Assembly: GCF_037892425.1 (NCBI RefSeq)
Contig: NZ_JBBKTT010000001.1
Location: 1,178,001-1,242,000, forward strand
DNA length: 64,000 bases
DNA from: Lacibacter sp. H375
GTDB lineage: Bacteria > Bacteroidota > Bacteroidia > Chitinophagales > Chitinophagaceae
Reading direction: 5' to 3'
Shown: piece after piece, positions 8,747 to 17,389 of the stretch
Layout of the letters: every line of letters begins with the position of its first letter
Numbering within the stretch: the first letter of the stretch is position 1
The notes under the pieces: model-generated
The model's database searches: none
What the model was told of the DNA's origin: nothing
Seen by the model: only the letters and a program-made list of their open reading frames with translations
Position numbers and translations under genes: made by a program

Positions 8747-10165
8747 ATGAGCATCGAAACAACTACTTCCTCCGACAATCAGCAACCATCACTCAAAAGA
8801 GTACTTGGTTTAACAACAGGTATTTTATTGGTAGCCGGAATGATGATCGGTTCCGGTGTATTCAAGAAGATCATTCCAATGGCGCAAACGGGCTTGAGTG
8901 AAACATGGATCATACTTGCATGGGTTGGCGCCGGTCTTGTTACCATGTTTGGGGCATTTACATTAGCAGGTCTTTCCACTTTAACAGAAGAATCAGGCGG
9001 CGTATATGAATACCTGCGTCTTTCGTTCGGAAATTTCTTTTCATTTATTTTCGGCTGGACCGATTTTGCCATTATGGGTTGTGCATCTGTTGCTGCATTA
9101 GGTTTCATTTTTGCACAGACAGTAAATGCAGTTATTCCATTAGGCAACCCGTTTCATTCATTAGAACATATTGCCATTGCAGGTTTTATTTTTCCTTTTG
9201 CGGAGGGTGGAATAAAAATACTTGCCATTGTTGCCATTGTAATTTTAACATGGATCAACTATCGGGGCGTAGAACATGGAGGTCTCATTAATAATATTGT
9301 TACATCAGCCAAGATCATTGGCATTCTTTTACTCATCATACTTGGTCTTAGTTTTTCGCCGGCAGAAACAACTCAAACTGCAGCTGCAGCAGAGGCAACA
9401 GCTCCTCTGCAAGGTGTTGCTTTGCTTAGTGCTGTGTTAGCTGCAATGCTTAGTGCATTCTGGGCATATGAAGGTTGGAGTAATCTTTCGTTTGTTACGG
9501 GTGAGATGAAAAACCCCAAACGCAATATTCCGATTGCTATCATGAGTGGTGTTGCCATTGCCATGACACTTTATGTACTGGCGAATTTATCTTACATGCA
9601 TGTGTTACCACTTGAGGCATTAAGAGCAGTTGATCAAAGCCAGATCGGTGCAGCTGTTGTTGCGGAAGCCCTGCTTGGAAAAGCGGGACAAACTTTACTT
9701 GTAGTTCTCATCATGGTTTCGGTGTTTGGTACACTCAACGGAATCATCCTTTCACATGCAAGGGTTTATTACCGGATGGCGCAGGGAAATTTCTTTTTTA
9801 AAAATGCAGCCAAGGTACATCCCGTTCACCGCACACCTTCTGTTGCCTTAATTTATACGATGGTATGGAGTTGCATCTTGGTGGTGTCGGGCACGTTTGA
9901 TATGCTTACCAACATGGTGATCTTTGCAGGATTCCTGTTTTATGGTTTAATTGGAGTAGCCTTGTTTAAAATGAAACGCAACGGAAGAATTACAGCAAAA
10001 GTGATTGGTTATCCTGTTATCCCTGCAATTATCCTGTTGTTTTCCATTGCCTTACTTATTAATACCATTTATACTCAACCAAAACAATCGCTGATTGGTT
10101 TAGCACTTGTGCTAAGTGGTGTGTTCTTTTATTTCTATTTCAAAAGAAACAATACCAAACCATGA
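8747..10165 (+). CDS. APC-family amino acid permease
   Basis: A 472-residue transporter with about twelve hydrophobic helices. The opening KRVLGLTTGILLVAGMMIGSGVF with the GMMIGSG helix break is the classic substrate-binding turn of the amino acid-polyamine-organocation superfamily; EESGGVYEYL and FWAYEGWSNLSFVTGEM are also typical of the LAT-like and basic amino-acid branches. It lies 57 bases after the deiminase gene on the same strand, so uptake of arginine, agmatine or a product of that enzyme is an attractive but unproven guess. Confidence 0.87.
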   Translation: MSIETTTSSDNQQPSLKRVLGLTTGILLVAGMMIGSGVFKKIIPMAQTGLSETWIILAWVGAGLVTMFGAFTLAGLSTLTEESGGVYEYLRLSFGNFFSFIFGWTDFAIMGCASVAALGFIFAQTVNAVIPLGNPFHSLEHIAIAGFIFPFAEGGIKILAIVAIVILTWINYRGVEHGGLINNIVTSAKIIGILLLIILGLSFSPAETTQTAAAAEATAPLQGVALLSAVLAAMLSAFWAYEGWSNLSFVTGEMKNPKRNIPIAIMSGVAIAMTLYVLANLSYMHVLPLEALRAVDQSQIGAAVVAEALLGKAGQTLLVVLIMVSVFGTLNGIILSHARVYYRMAQGNFFFKNAAKVHPVHRTPSVALIYTMVWSCILVVSGTFDMLTNMVIFAGFLFYGLIGVALFKMKRNGRITAKVIGYPVIPAIILLFSIALLINTIYTQPKQSLIGLALVLSGVFFYFYFKRNNTKP

Positions 10166-10434
10166 TAGGGTTGTTCAGCACTTTCTTGTACGTTATGTAA
10201 AACACTCAAATGAAAAGCCAAAAAAATAGAGTATTTTCCTAAACGATTTCACTGTAAAATACACCTGTCTCTCTTTTCAATCCAATTGTGTTGTTTCGCT
10301 TAGTTGCAGGCTTTCATAAAATTTCCGTAATTCCTTTCCTTATTTTTTATAGATGCGAAGTCTATAGAGGTTATCAGCAGTATACGTATATAAGTTGAAT
10401 TAAACCCAAATTCTACAAGCTTTAATCAGCAAGA
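10166..10434 (+). other. Intergenic region before the giant kinase
   Basis: 269 bases without an open frame of note. The only structure I see is a short inverted repeat TATAGA-N7-TCTATA at 10348-10366, about 70 bases ahead of the kinase start, which could be an operator or chance. No convincing TAnnTTTG box with a TTG partner was found. Confidence 0.4.
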
Positions 10435-13400
10435 ATGAAACTGACCAAAAAACTGGAAGCAGAAATCCTGAAATTATATAATGATTATTGGGATGCCTAT
10501 CTCAAAGGTGATATAAAAACCTCTGTTTCTTTTTACGATAATCATATCACTGTTTTTGGTACCGCCAAAGGAGAAATCTTTACCAATAAAAAAGCGGCCG
10601 TAAAATTTTACAAGGCAACGGCTGATCAAATGACCGGCAAAGCTGAAATGCGCAAAAGGAAGATCGTAGTAAAACCGGCAGGTAATACCATTATTGTAAA
10701 TGAACAATTTGATTTATATGTTTTAGCTGAAAAAGAGTGGGTGTTTTACGGGCACGTACGTCTTACTTCTATATTTGAACAAAAAGGGGATGCATGGAAA
10801 ATAATTCTTCATCATGGTTCTTTTCCCGACAGCCGGACAGAAGAAGGCGAACAAATAGCAACGCAAAAAATAAAAAAAGAAAATCTTCAGCTTAAAGAAG
10901 CAGTACAACGCCGTACCGTTGAGCTGGAAAGCAAAAACAAAGAACTGGAAATAGAAGCGGCGTTGGAACGGGTTCGTACTGTAGCCATGGCTATGAAGAA
11001 GGCAGATGATATGCTCAGCATCTGTAAAACCATTTCACAGCAGTTAAAAAAATTAGGGGTTAAAGAAATACGTAATGTACAGACGGCTGTTATCCGTAAA
11101 GAAAAAGGCACTTATATCAACTATGAGTTTTATGCCGGGCACAATAAGCTTTTAGTTACAGAAGTAAGTTATACGGATCATCCCATGACAAAAGCATTTA
11201 TTAAAAAAATGCTGGATGGCCCCAATGAATTTTTTAAACGGAGTTTGAAAGGAAGCAAAGTAAAGGAATGGTATGTCTTTCAAAAAAAATCAACCAACCA
11301 GTTTGTTGATGAGTATTTGCTTAAAGCAAGCTCACTCAATTATTACTGGTATTCATTAGGGCCGGTGGCATTGGGCGTTTCTACTTATGCAGCATTGAGC
11401 AATGAAGAACAGAAGTTGGTTATCCGCTTTCGCAATGTATTTGAACTGGCCTACCGCCGGTATCTCGATATTGAAAAAGCAACGGCACAGGCACGAGAGG
11501 CACAAATTGAATTAGCATTAGAAAGAGTTCGTGCAAGAGCAATGGCTATGCAGAATTCTGATGAACTTGCCGAACTTGTTTCTGTTTTATTCAGAGAACT
11601 GACTACGCTTGATTTTTCATTGACCAGCTGCATTATCTGGATAAGCGATACACAAACATCCACCAATACCTTATGGGTAACCAGTGCAGAAATGAATAAA
11701 CCCGCAGAGCCTGTTCGATTAAAACCATTTCAACACGATTTCTTTCATTCCATCATTCATGCATGGAAAGAAAAAGATCCTAAATGGATCTATACATTAA
11801 CAGGCAAAGAGAAGACAAGTTTTGAAAAAACTTTTTTTGCCAACGAGCCCAATATGCCCGGTGCTTTAAAGAAAGCTTTATCTGTTCCAAAAGAAGTTGT
11901 TTTCTCTGCTTCGTTTAACAACTTTGGAGCGTTGGAAATATTGGGTACTGAAGCCTTATCAGATGAAAAGTTCAGCATCCTTCATCGCTTTGGAAAAGTG
12001 TTTGATTCAAGCTATACCCGTTTCAATGATTTAAAACAAGCAGAAGCACAGGCAAGAGAAGCACAGATACAATTAGCACTTGAAAGGGTGCGTGCAAGAA
12101 GCATGGCCATGCATAAAAGTGAAGAGCTTGCAGATCTCTCACTTGAATTGGTGAAGCAGGTACAGGCTTTAGGAGTAGCCACGTGGTTTTGTGCATTCAA
12201 TATAAACGATGAAGATCCCAACAGTTCACTGGAATGGGGCAGTAATGGACAAGGTACGTTTCCGCAATACAGAACGCCACGAGAAGGAGTTTTTCTTCGT
12301 TACTATAATGCCGCACAAAATGGAAAGACTTTTTTTATAAACGAGATCGGTGAAAACGAATGTCCTGCTCACTATGAGTATTTATGCAGTTTGCCAGGTG
12401 TAGGAGATCAGTTACTGCAAATGAAAAATGCCGGTATTCCCTTTCCTGCTTCGCAAATTGATCATGTAGCTTTTTTCAAATATGGCTACTTACTCTTTAT
12501 CACTTATGAACCGGTTCCCGAAGCGCATGAAATTTTTATGCGTTTCGCAAAAGTATTCGAACAAACCTATACCCGTTTCCTTGATCTGCAAAAAGCAGAA
12601 GCACAAGCGAAAGAAGCACAGATAGAATTAGGCCTTGAAAGAGTTAGGGCAAGAGCAATGGCGATGTACAACTCAAAAGAATTAAGCAACCTTGTTGCGT
12701 TGCTCTTTGAGGAACTAACAAAGCTTGACTTAATTCTTTTCCGTTGTATTATCTGGATATTTGATCCGAAAACACTGACAGCAAGATTATGGATGGCTAA
12801 TGCTGAAGACAAACACAACGCAGAAAGCTATTTCATAAAACGCCTTAAGCACCCATACTACGATGCAATTATAAATGGATGGAAAGAAAGAACTCACAAA
12901 TGGGTATATGAGTTACAGGGAGATGAGAAAAAAACAATTGATCACTTACTACTGAACGAAACAGAACTTTCACGGCTTCCAAAAGCGGTTAAAAAAGGAA
13001 TTTTAACTTCTAAGCATACCACCGTCTCAGGATCATTCAACAATTTTGGATTAATAGAAGCATCAGGCCCTGCGCAACATACGGATGAACAGTTAGATAT
13101 TCTTTTCAGGTTTGCAAAAGTGTTTGATCAGTCTTATACACGTTTCCTCGATCTGCAAAAAGCAGAAACACAGGCAAGAGAAGCAAAGATAGAAGCGGCG
13201 TTGGAAAAAGTAAGGGCCCGTTCATTGGCTATGCAAAAGCCGGCAGAACTTATGGAAGTAGCCAGCTTATTAAGAACAGAAATGGGAAAGCTGGGCGTTG
13301 AAGAACTGGAAACAATTTCAATTTATATTGTTGATGAAGAAAAACAATCTGCTGAATGTTGGTATGCTATCAAAGACATACGGGAAGAAAGTAAAAGATT

Positions 13401-16400
13401 GGTGAGCGATGAAATAACGTTAATATTAAACGATACCTGGGTTGGAAAAGAAATGTGGAAGTTCTGCCAGTCAGCGAAGCAACAAACTTCCATTATCATG
13501 AAAGGTACTAACCGTAAAGAATGGATCAACTATTGTGCAGATCGTTCAACTGTTTTACAAGGTTATTATGGTACTGAAATTCCTGAACGCACTTATCATT
13601 TGCTGAAATTTCCCGGTGGTTATATGGGTGCTGCTTCTCCCGGAGAAATATCAGCTGAAAGTTGGGATTTATTAAAACGGGCTGCAGCTGTTTTTTCATT
13701 GGCATATACCCGTTTTAAAGATTTGCAGGAAGCAGAAGCAAGAACAAAAGAAGCACAGATCGAATTAGCCTTGGAAAGAGTTAGGGCCAGAACCATGGCC
13801 ATGCAGCACAGTAACGAATTACCGGATGCTGCAACAATTCTGTTCCAGCAAGTACAATCATTAGGTATGCCTGCATGGAGTGCAGGTTATTGTATCTGGA
13901 ATGATGAACAACAAAATGCTGTTACACTATGGATGAGTAGTGAAGGAGTATTGCAACCACCCTTTACAGCCCCTACCACAAAAGATGAGTTATTTATTCA
14001 GATGCGAAAGGGACAGGAAGATGGAAAAACATTTCATGTAGTAGAAATGGGAGGGAAAAAATTAGTGAAGCATTACCAGTATATGCGTTCGCTACCGGTG
14101 GTGGGTGAAATCCTTGATTCAATTATTGCAGCAGGACATCCTTTACCCACTTTCCAGATCATGCATCATGCCTACTTTTCCAAAGGTTTTCTTTTGTTTA
14201 TTACATATGAACCTGTTCCGGATGCACATGATATTTTCCAACGCTTTGCGAGTGTGTTCGATCAAACCTATACCCGTTTTCTCGATCTGCAAAAAGCAGA
14301 AGCACAGGCACGGGAAGCACAGATTGAAGCAGCGTTGGAGAGAGTAAGGAGCCGTACGATGGCCATGCAAAAAAGCGAAGAACTAAAAGAAATAATTAAG
14401 GTAGTGTATGAGCAGTTGGTTCATATAAACATTGCAGTTGAGCATGCCGGCTTTATTATGGATTATAAAGAAAGTGATGATATGCATATCTGGCTGGCTG
14501 ATCAACATTATATTCCCTCAGAGATAACCATTCCTTATTTTGATTCGCCCCACTGGAACAGTTTTAAAGAAGCAAAAGCAAAAGGCAGAGAATTTTTTGC
14601 CAATCATTTAAACTTTGAAGAAAAGAATAAATTCTACAAAGACCTCTTTGCTTTATTTCCTGTGCCCGATAAAGACAAAGAATATTACTTCACTTGCCCC
14701 GGTCTTGCCATATCAACTGTATTATTGGATGATGTTGGCTTGTACATTGAAAATTTTTCAGGCACTCCTTATACAGAGGAAGAGAATACTACACTGATGC
14801 GTTTTGGAAAAGTATTTCAGCAAACCTATACCCGTTTCCTTGACTTACAAAAAGCAGAAGCACAGGCAAGAGAATCTCAAATTCAATTAGCATTGGAAAG
14901 AGTTCGGGCAAGAACAATGGCCATGCAGCATAGCGATGAGTTACGGGAAGTGGTACAAACGATGTATCATCAGTTACAAACCCTCCATTTTAATGCAAAC
15001 GCAAGCAACATTGTTATTGCGGATAAACACACCGGCAACAGAGAATTTTGGATTGCTGGCTTTGCTCAGGATCAATATCCGGAAAGCTACAAAGTCCCCT
15101 ATTTCAACCATCCGTATGTAGATGCACAACTGACTGCCTGGAGAAACGGCGAAGCGTACAGTGTATTTGAATATACCGGTGAAATGAAAAAAACATACGA
15201 TGCTGTTTTTTTTACAAAGACTGATTTTAAAAAAGTTCCGGCCAAAGCAAAGGCAACAATGATTGCAATACCGTTTCTAAAGTTCTCAACGGCATTTTTT
15301 TCACATGGTTACCTGCAGACATTAAGTAAAGATGAGCTTACAGAAGAAAATGCCACCATTCTTCAGCGTTTCGCAAAAGTGTTTGAACAGACGTACACCC
15401 GCTTCCTGGACTTAAAAAAAGCAGAAGCACAGGCAAGAGAAGCACAGATTGAAGCGGCGTTGGAAAGAGTAAGAAGCAGAACAATGGCGATGCATAAAAG
15501 CGATGAACTGCCCGAGACATCTCATATTCTTTTTGAACAGATGAAAGAGTTGGGCGAACCCGTAGAACAACTCACTATCGGAATTATAAACGAGGAAAAT
15601 CATGTAGTGGAAATTTCAGCAACACTGCTTGGTGACACATTGAAGAAAATTTACAACCACAGTATTGATGAACCTTACATGATGGCTAAAGTTTATAAGG
15701 CGTGGAAAAAGCAACAAAAAACATTAGTTGTAGAGTTGAGGGGAGATGAATTGAATGCCTATAACCAGTATAGAAATGAGTTGACAAATTCGAAAATGTT
15801 CCCCACTAATCTTGGAAAGGAACAGCAGCGAATTGTATGTGCAGCATTTTTTTCGAAAGGAATGTTGGCTTTAGGTGCCAATGAAAAACGACCTCCAGAG
15901 TCATTGCAATTGTTGCTAAAGTTTGCATCAGTGTTTGACCTTACTTATACCCGTTTCCTCGACTTACAAAAAGCAGAAGCACAAACAAGAGAAGCAAAAA
16001 TTGAAGCATCGCTTGAAAGAGTTAGAAGCAAAGCAATGGCCATGCACAATACGCAGGATTTATCGGATACCATCCATGTGTTCTACAGAGAGCTGCAAAT
16101 GTTCAGCATTACGCCAAGAAGATGTGGCGTGGGTTTGCTTGATAAGCAAAGCCGCAGCGGAGAATTGTTTACTTGGAACACAACTGAACATGGCGAAAGT
16201 CTTGAGCTGGTAGGTCGTTTAATTATGGAAGGTCATCCTGTATTGGAAAAAGTATATGAGGGATGGCTTACACAAACCGATTATTATCCTGTATTAAGAG
16301 GCGACGAAATAAAGGAGTATTACAAAGTGATACGGCCACAAATATCCTTTCCTGATTATGCACATGATGAAGTACAATATGGGTATTTCTTCTTCTTTAA

Positions 16401-17376
16401 TGAAGGTGGCGTGTATGCATGGACAGAAAAAGAAATGAAAGAAGATGAATTACAGATTTACCGCAGGTTTACATCAGTGCTTAGTCTTACCTATAAACGT
16501 TACAAAGATTTGCAGCAGGCTGAAACCCTTGCAGTGAAAGCAGAACAGGATTTGATTTTATTGAAAGAAGAAAAAAAACGTACCGAAGATGCATTGAATG
16601 AATTACAGGCTGCACAAAAACAACTGATACAATCAGAAAAAATGGCCTCATTGGGAGAACTCACTGCAGGCATTGCCCATGAAATTCAAAACCCATTAAA
16701 CTTCGTTAATAATTTTTCGGAGGTAAGTACAGAGCTGATCGATGAAATGAATGAAGAAATAGCAAAAGGAAATGTAGATGATGCAAAACAGATAGCAGAA
16801 GATTTAAAGCAAAATCTTGAAAAAATAAATCATCATGGCAAACGTGCAGGCGATATTGTAAAAGGAATGTTACAACACAGCCGCAGCAGCAGTGCTACCA
16901 AAGAACCAACAAATATTAATAAACTGGCTGATGAATATTTGCGGTTAGCCTATCATGGTCTTCGTGCAAAAGACAAAACTTTCAATGCAACCATGAAAAC
17001 AGACTTTGATGAAAGCATCGGTAACATCAACATTATTCCACAGGATATTGGAAGAGTAATTCTGAATTTGATTACTAATGCATTTTATGCAGTGAATGAA
17101 AAGGCAAAACAAAACATAGTAGGTTTTGAGCCTACAGTTGAAGTAAGTACAATGAAAGAAGACAACACGGTTTTGATTGCAGTAAAGGACAATGGCAGCG
17201 GCATTCCTCAAAAAGTATTGGATAAAATATTTCAACCATTCTTTACCACTAAACCAACAGGACAAGGGACGGGTTTAGGATTGAGTTTAAGTTATGATAT
17301 TGTAAAAGCACATGGTGGTGAATTGAAGGTAGAGACGAAAGAAAGAGAGGGTTCAACATTTACTATTCAATTATAA
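10435..17376 (+). CDS. Giant soluble sensor histidine kinase: NTF2-like domain, ten sensor modules, HisKA and HATPase
   Basis: A 2313-residue kinase with no signal peptide or TM segment, so cytoplasmic. Residues 1-140 form a SnoaL/NTF2-like domain (YWDAYLKGDIKTSVSFYDNH...), then a coiled coil. Ten modules follow, each starting with a helix whose core is LERVRxxxMAM, at residues 177, 362, 549, 734, 923, 1113, 1301, 1487, 1676 and 1860 (spacing 184-190), and each ending in YTRFLDLQKAEAQAREAQIE, which runs into the next. The ~140-residue cores look GAF-like. Modules 2 and 4 resemble each other, as do 3 and 6, showing interleaved duplications. The catalytic part has H2082 in AGIAHEIQNP, the N box NLITNAF, DNGSGIP (D2252) and GQGTGLGLSLS. 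No receiver domain is present; two receiver genes lie downstream. Confidence 0.92.
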   Translation: MKLTKKLEAEILKLYNDYWDAYLKGDIKTSVSFYDNHITVFGTAKGEIFTNKKAAVKFYKATADQMTGKAEMRKRKIVVKPAGNTIIVNEQFDLYVLAEKEWVFYGHVRLTSIFEQKGDAWKIILHHGSFPDSRTEEGEQIATQKIKKENLQLKEAVQRRTVELESKNKELEIEAALERVRTVAMAMKKADDMLSICKTISQQLKKLGVKEIRNVQTAVIRKEKGTYINYEFYAGHNKLLVTEVSYTDHPMTKAFIKKMLDGPNEFFKRSLKGSKVKEWYVFQKKSTNQFVDEYLLKASSLNYYWYSLGPVALGVSTYAALSNEEQKLVIRFRNVFELAYRRYLDIEKATAQAREAQIELALERVRARAMAMQNSDELAELVSVLFRELTTLDFSLTSCIIWISDTQTSTNTLWVTSAEMNKPAEPVRLKPFQHDFFHSIIHAWKEKDPKWIYTLTGKEKTSFEKTFFANEPNMPGALKKALSVPKEVVFSASFNNFGALEILGTEALSDEKFSILHRFGKVFDSSYTRFNDLKQAEAQAREAQIQLALERVRARSMAMHKSEELADLSLELVKQVQALGVATWFCAFNINDEDPNSSLEWGSNGQGTFPQYRTPREGVFLRYYNAAQNGKTFFINEIGENECPAHYEYLCSLPGVGDQLLQMKNAGIPFPASQIDHVAFFKYGYLLFITYEPVPEAHEIFMRFAKVFEQTYTRFLDLQKAEAQAKEAQIELGLERVRARAMAMYNSKELSNLVALLFEELTKLDLILFRCIIWIFDPKTLTARLWMANAEDKHNAESYFIKRLKHPYYDAIINGWKERTHKWVYELQGDEKKTIDHLLLNETELSRLPKAVKKGILTSKHTTVSGSFNNFGLIEASGPAQHTDEQLDILFRFAKVFDQSYTRFLDLQKAETQAREAKIEAALEKVRARSLAMQKPAELMEVASLLRTEMGKLGVEELETISIYIVDEEKQSAECWYAIKDIREESKRLVSDEITLILNDTWVGKEMWKFCQSAKQQTSIIMKGTNRKEWINYCADRSTVLQGYYGTEIPERTYHLLKFPGGYMGAASPGEISAESWDLLKRAAAVFSLAYTRFKDLQEAEARTKEAQIELALERVRARTMAMQHSNELPDAATILFQQVQSLGMPAWSAGYCIWNDEQQNAVTLWMSSEGVLQPPFTAPTTKDELFIQMRKGQEDGKTFHVVEMGGKKLVKHYQYMRSLPVVGEILDSIIAAGHPLPTFQIMHHAYFSKGFLLFITYEPVPDAHDIFQRFASVFDQTYTRFLDLQKAEAQAREAQIEAALERVRSRTMAMQKSEELKEIIKVVYEQLVHINIAVEHAGFIMDYKESDDMHIWLADQHYIPSEITIPYFDSPHWNSFKEAKAKGREFFANHLNFEEKNKFYKDLFALFPVPDKDKEYYFTCPGLAISTVLLDDVGLYIENFSGTPYTEEENTTLMRFGKVFQQTYTRFLDLQKAEAQARESQIQLALERVRARTMAMQHSDELREVVQTMYHQLQTLHFNANASNIVIADKHTGNREFWIAGFAQDQYPESYKVPYFNHPYVDAQLTAWRNGEAYSVFEYTGEMKKTYDAVFFTKTDFKKVPAKAKATMIAIPFLKFSTAFFSHGYLQTLSKDELTEENATILQRFAKVFEQTYTRFLDLKKAEAQAREAQIEAALERVRSRTMAMHKSDELPETSHILFEQMKELGEPVEQLTIGIINEENHVVEISATLLGDTLKKIYNHSIDEPYMMAKVYKAWKKQQKTLVVELRGDELNAYNQYRNELTNSKMFPTNLGKEQQRIVCAAFFSKGMLALGANEKRPPESLQLLLKFASVFDLTYTRFLDLQKAEAQTREAKIEASLERVRSKAMAMHNTQDLSDTIHVFYRELQMFSITPRRCGVGLLDKQSRSGELFTWNTTEHGESLELVGRLIMEGHPVLEKVYEGWLTQTDYYPVLRGDEIKEYYKVIRPQISFPDYAHDEVQYGYFFFFNEGGVYAWTEKEMKEDELQIYRRFTSVLSLTYKRYKDLQQAETLAVKAEQDLILLKEEKKRTEDALNELQAAQKQLIQSEKMASLGELTAGIAHEIQNPLNFVNNFSEVSTELIDEMNEEIAKGNVDDAKQIAEDLKQNLEKINHHGKRAGDIVKGMLQHSRSSSATKEPTNINKLADEYLRLAYHGLRAKDKTFNATMKTDFDESIGNINIIPQDIGRVILNLITNAFYAVNEKAKQNIVGFEPTVEVSTMKEDNTVLIAVKDNGSGIPQKVLDKIFQPFFTTKPTGQGTGLGLSLSYDIVKAHGGELKVETKEREGSTFTIQL
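10951..16520 (+). repeat. Ten-unit tandem coding repeat inside the giant kinase
   Basis: The ten sensor modules repeat with a period of about 552-570 bases. The linker-helix DNA (coding for YTRFLDLQKAEAQARE and LERVRARxMAM) is strongly conserved from unit to unit, whereas the module cores vary. This is a likely hot spot for recombination and for assembly errors. Confidence 0.85.
16631..16980 (+). repeat. Kinase-core direct repeat, copy 1
   Basis: This 350-base stretch, coding for the HisKA region of the giant kinase, is almost the same as 18669-19018 in the next gene at a constant offset of 2038 bases. The few differences that I see are mostly single, often synonymous, substitutions. Similarity drops beyond the right edge but returns over the HATPase motifs. 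Confidence 0.85.
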
Positions 17377-17389
17377 AATCAACTATGCA

